From the NCBI GenBank assembly GCA_030041435.1, contig JASHNW010000018.1:1-64000 (forward strand): a stretch of DNA of 64,000 nt, in the 5' to 3' direction. The notes under the pieces are model-generated. The model was not told the origin of the DNA, did not search any database, and saw nothing but the letters and a program-made list of their open reading frames with translations. Shown one piece after another: positions 63,283 through 64,000 of this stretch. Position 1 is the first letter of the stretch. Every line of letters begins with the position of its first letter. The position numbers and the translations under genes were made by a program. The stretch comes from Acidobacteriaceae bacterium. Its GTDB lineage: Bacteria; Acidobacteriota; Terriglobia; Terriglobales; Acidobacteriaceae.

Positions 63283-64000
63283 GCGTGCACCTCCACCGCC
63301 GCCGGACTCAGCTCGCAGACCCCCGCCGGGCATCGCTTTTCGTCGATATGCGCCAGGTACTCGTGTTTGAAATAGCGCAGCGTGCTCAGCACCGGATTCG
63401 GCGCCGTCTGCCCCAGACCGCACAGGCTCGTCGCGCCCACCACCTCGCACAGTTCCACCAGTTGGTTCAGGTCGCGGTGCGTCGCCTCGCCCGCGCAGAT
63501 CTTCGACAGCAGCTCGTACATCTGCACCGTCCCCGCGCGGCAGGGCACGCACTTGCCGCACGACTCCGTCATGCAGAACTCCATGAAGAATCGCGCCACC
63601 GATACCATGCACGACGTGTCGTCCATGACGATCATGCCGCCCGAACCCATCATGGAACCAGCGCTGATCAGCGCGTCGTAGCTGATCGACAAGTCGAGGT
63701 GCTCCTCGGGCAAACAGCCGCCCGAGGGTCCACCCGTTTGCACCGCCTTGAATTTCCTTCCGTCCGGAACGCCGCCGCCGATCCCGAAGATGATCTGCCG
63801 CAGCGTCATCCCCATCGGCACTTCCACCAGCCCCGTCCGCTGGATCTTCCCCGTCAGCGCGAAGACCTTCGTCCCCTTGCTGCGCGCCGTTCCCATCGAC
63901 GAGAACCACTCGCCGCCGTTGCGGATGATCGGCGGTACGTTGGCAAACGTCTCCACGTTGTTGATCAGCGTCGGATCGCCCCACAATCCGCTCACCGCCG
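63279..64000 (-). CDS. hoxF: NADH-binding diaphorase subunit, HoxF-like (5' end beyond window)
   Basis: The frame enters from the right edge, so the N-terminal part with most FMN/NADH residues is missing. Visible are [31 protein letters not shown], and the [4Fe-4S] site [20 protein letters not shown] with a later Cys in [14 protein letters not shown]. The end [16 protein letters not shown] carries two Cys as in HoxF and HndC. The subunit reduces NAD(P)+ with electrons from H2 or the reverse. Its ATGA overlap with hoxU shows the operon order F-U-Y-H-protease; hoxE may lie upstream. Confidence 0.93.
   Translation of the reverse strand, partial: AVSGLWGDPTLINNVETFANVPPIIRNGGEWFSSMGTARSKGTKVFALTGKIQRTGLVEVPMGMTLRQIIFGIGGGVPDGRKFKAVQTGGPSGGCLPEEHLDLSISYDALISAGSMMGSGGMIVMDDTSCMVSVARFFMEFCMTESCGKCVPCRAGTVQMYELLSKICAGEATHRDLNQLVELCEVVGATSLCGLGQTAPNPVLSTLRYFKHEYLAHIDEKRCPAGVCELSPAAVEVHA

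Overview
The window is about 64 kb of high-GC bacterial chromosome with no rRNA, tRNA, CRISPR array, prophage or insertion sequence that I can recognise. Family content and style suggest an acidobacterium (Terriglobales/Acidobacteriales-like): compact genes, many GTG/TTG starts, weak Shine-Dalgarno sites, short leaders, a TonB-free set of exported proteins, M1 peptidase, glucoamylases and a fused response regulator/thioredoxin-reductase-like protein. This placement is an inference from gene content; no marker gene was compared with a database.

Layout. 1-2.6 kb: end of an exported unknown, a repeat-rich 0.7 kb gap with two orphan hairpins, then thiC. 2.7-6.9 kb: a two-gene signalling unit (cyclic-nucleotide-fold histidine kinase plus response regulator fused to a cysteine-less thioredoxin-reductase-like flavoprotein), a divergent LuxR-type regulator with a degenerate receiver, and a CRP/FNR-like palindrome between them. 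7.1-13 kb: pruA, a methionine-rich outer-membrane-type protein behind a small Cys-rich exported protein, thpR and an MFS transporter. 13-20 kb: dnaE, rapZ and a surface-sugar operon (4,6-dehydratase, hydrolysing UDP-GlcNAc 2-epimerase) whose third gene, an aminotransferase, is reduced to its first ~55 codons. 20-26.5 kb: amidase, rseP-dxr-cdsA, zinc-dependent phospholipase C-like protein. 26.6-32.3 kb: ParE-type toxin/antitoxin pair, LolC-type permease, large beta-propeller protein, variant NRAMP transporter. 32.4-39 kb: MutT, BtuF-like binding protein and HAD phosphatase, yggS-DUF167, ku with an in-frame stop, and overlapping xerD-xerC.

39-51.6 kb is a long minus-strand run: tkt, rpiB, HAD hydrolase, gnd, zwf, pgl, glk, then copC and copD, then an M1 aminopeptidase. 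It supplies almost the whole glucose-to-pentose-phosphate route, with a copper module joined to its tail. 51.7-56 kb holds two glucan-degrading enzymes, which could feed glucose to glk. 56-60 kb holds superoxide dismutase, a GDSL esterase, a T4 Imm-like superinfection immunity protein and an exported unknown. The last 4 kb is a HoxFUYH-type NAD-linked [NiFe] hydrogenase operon with its maturation protease, cut by the window end inside hoxF.

Two genome-wide traits stand out. Short degenerate blocks built on CCGCTG/ACCGCT sit between genes at least eight times, and several genes have a consensus -10 box so close to the start codon that a leaderless or nearly leaderless mRNA is likely.
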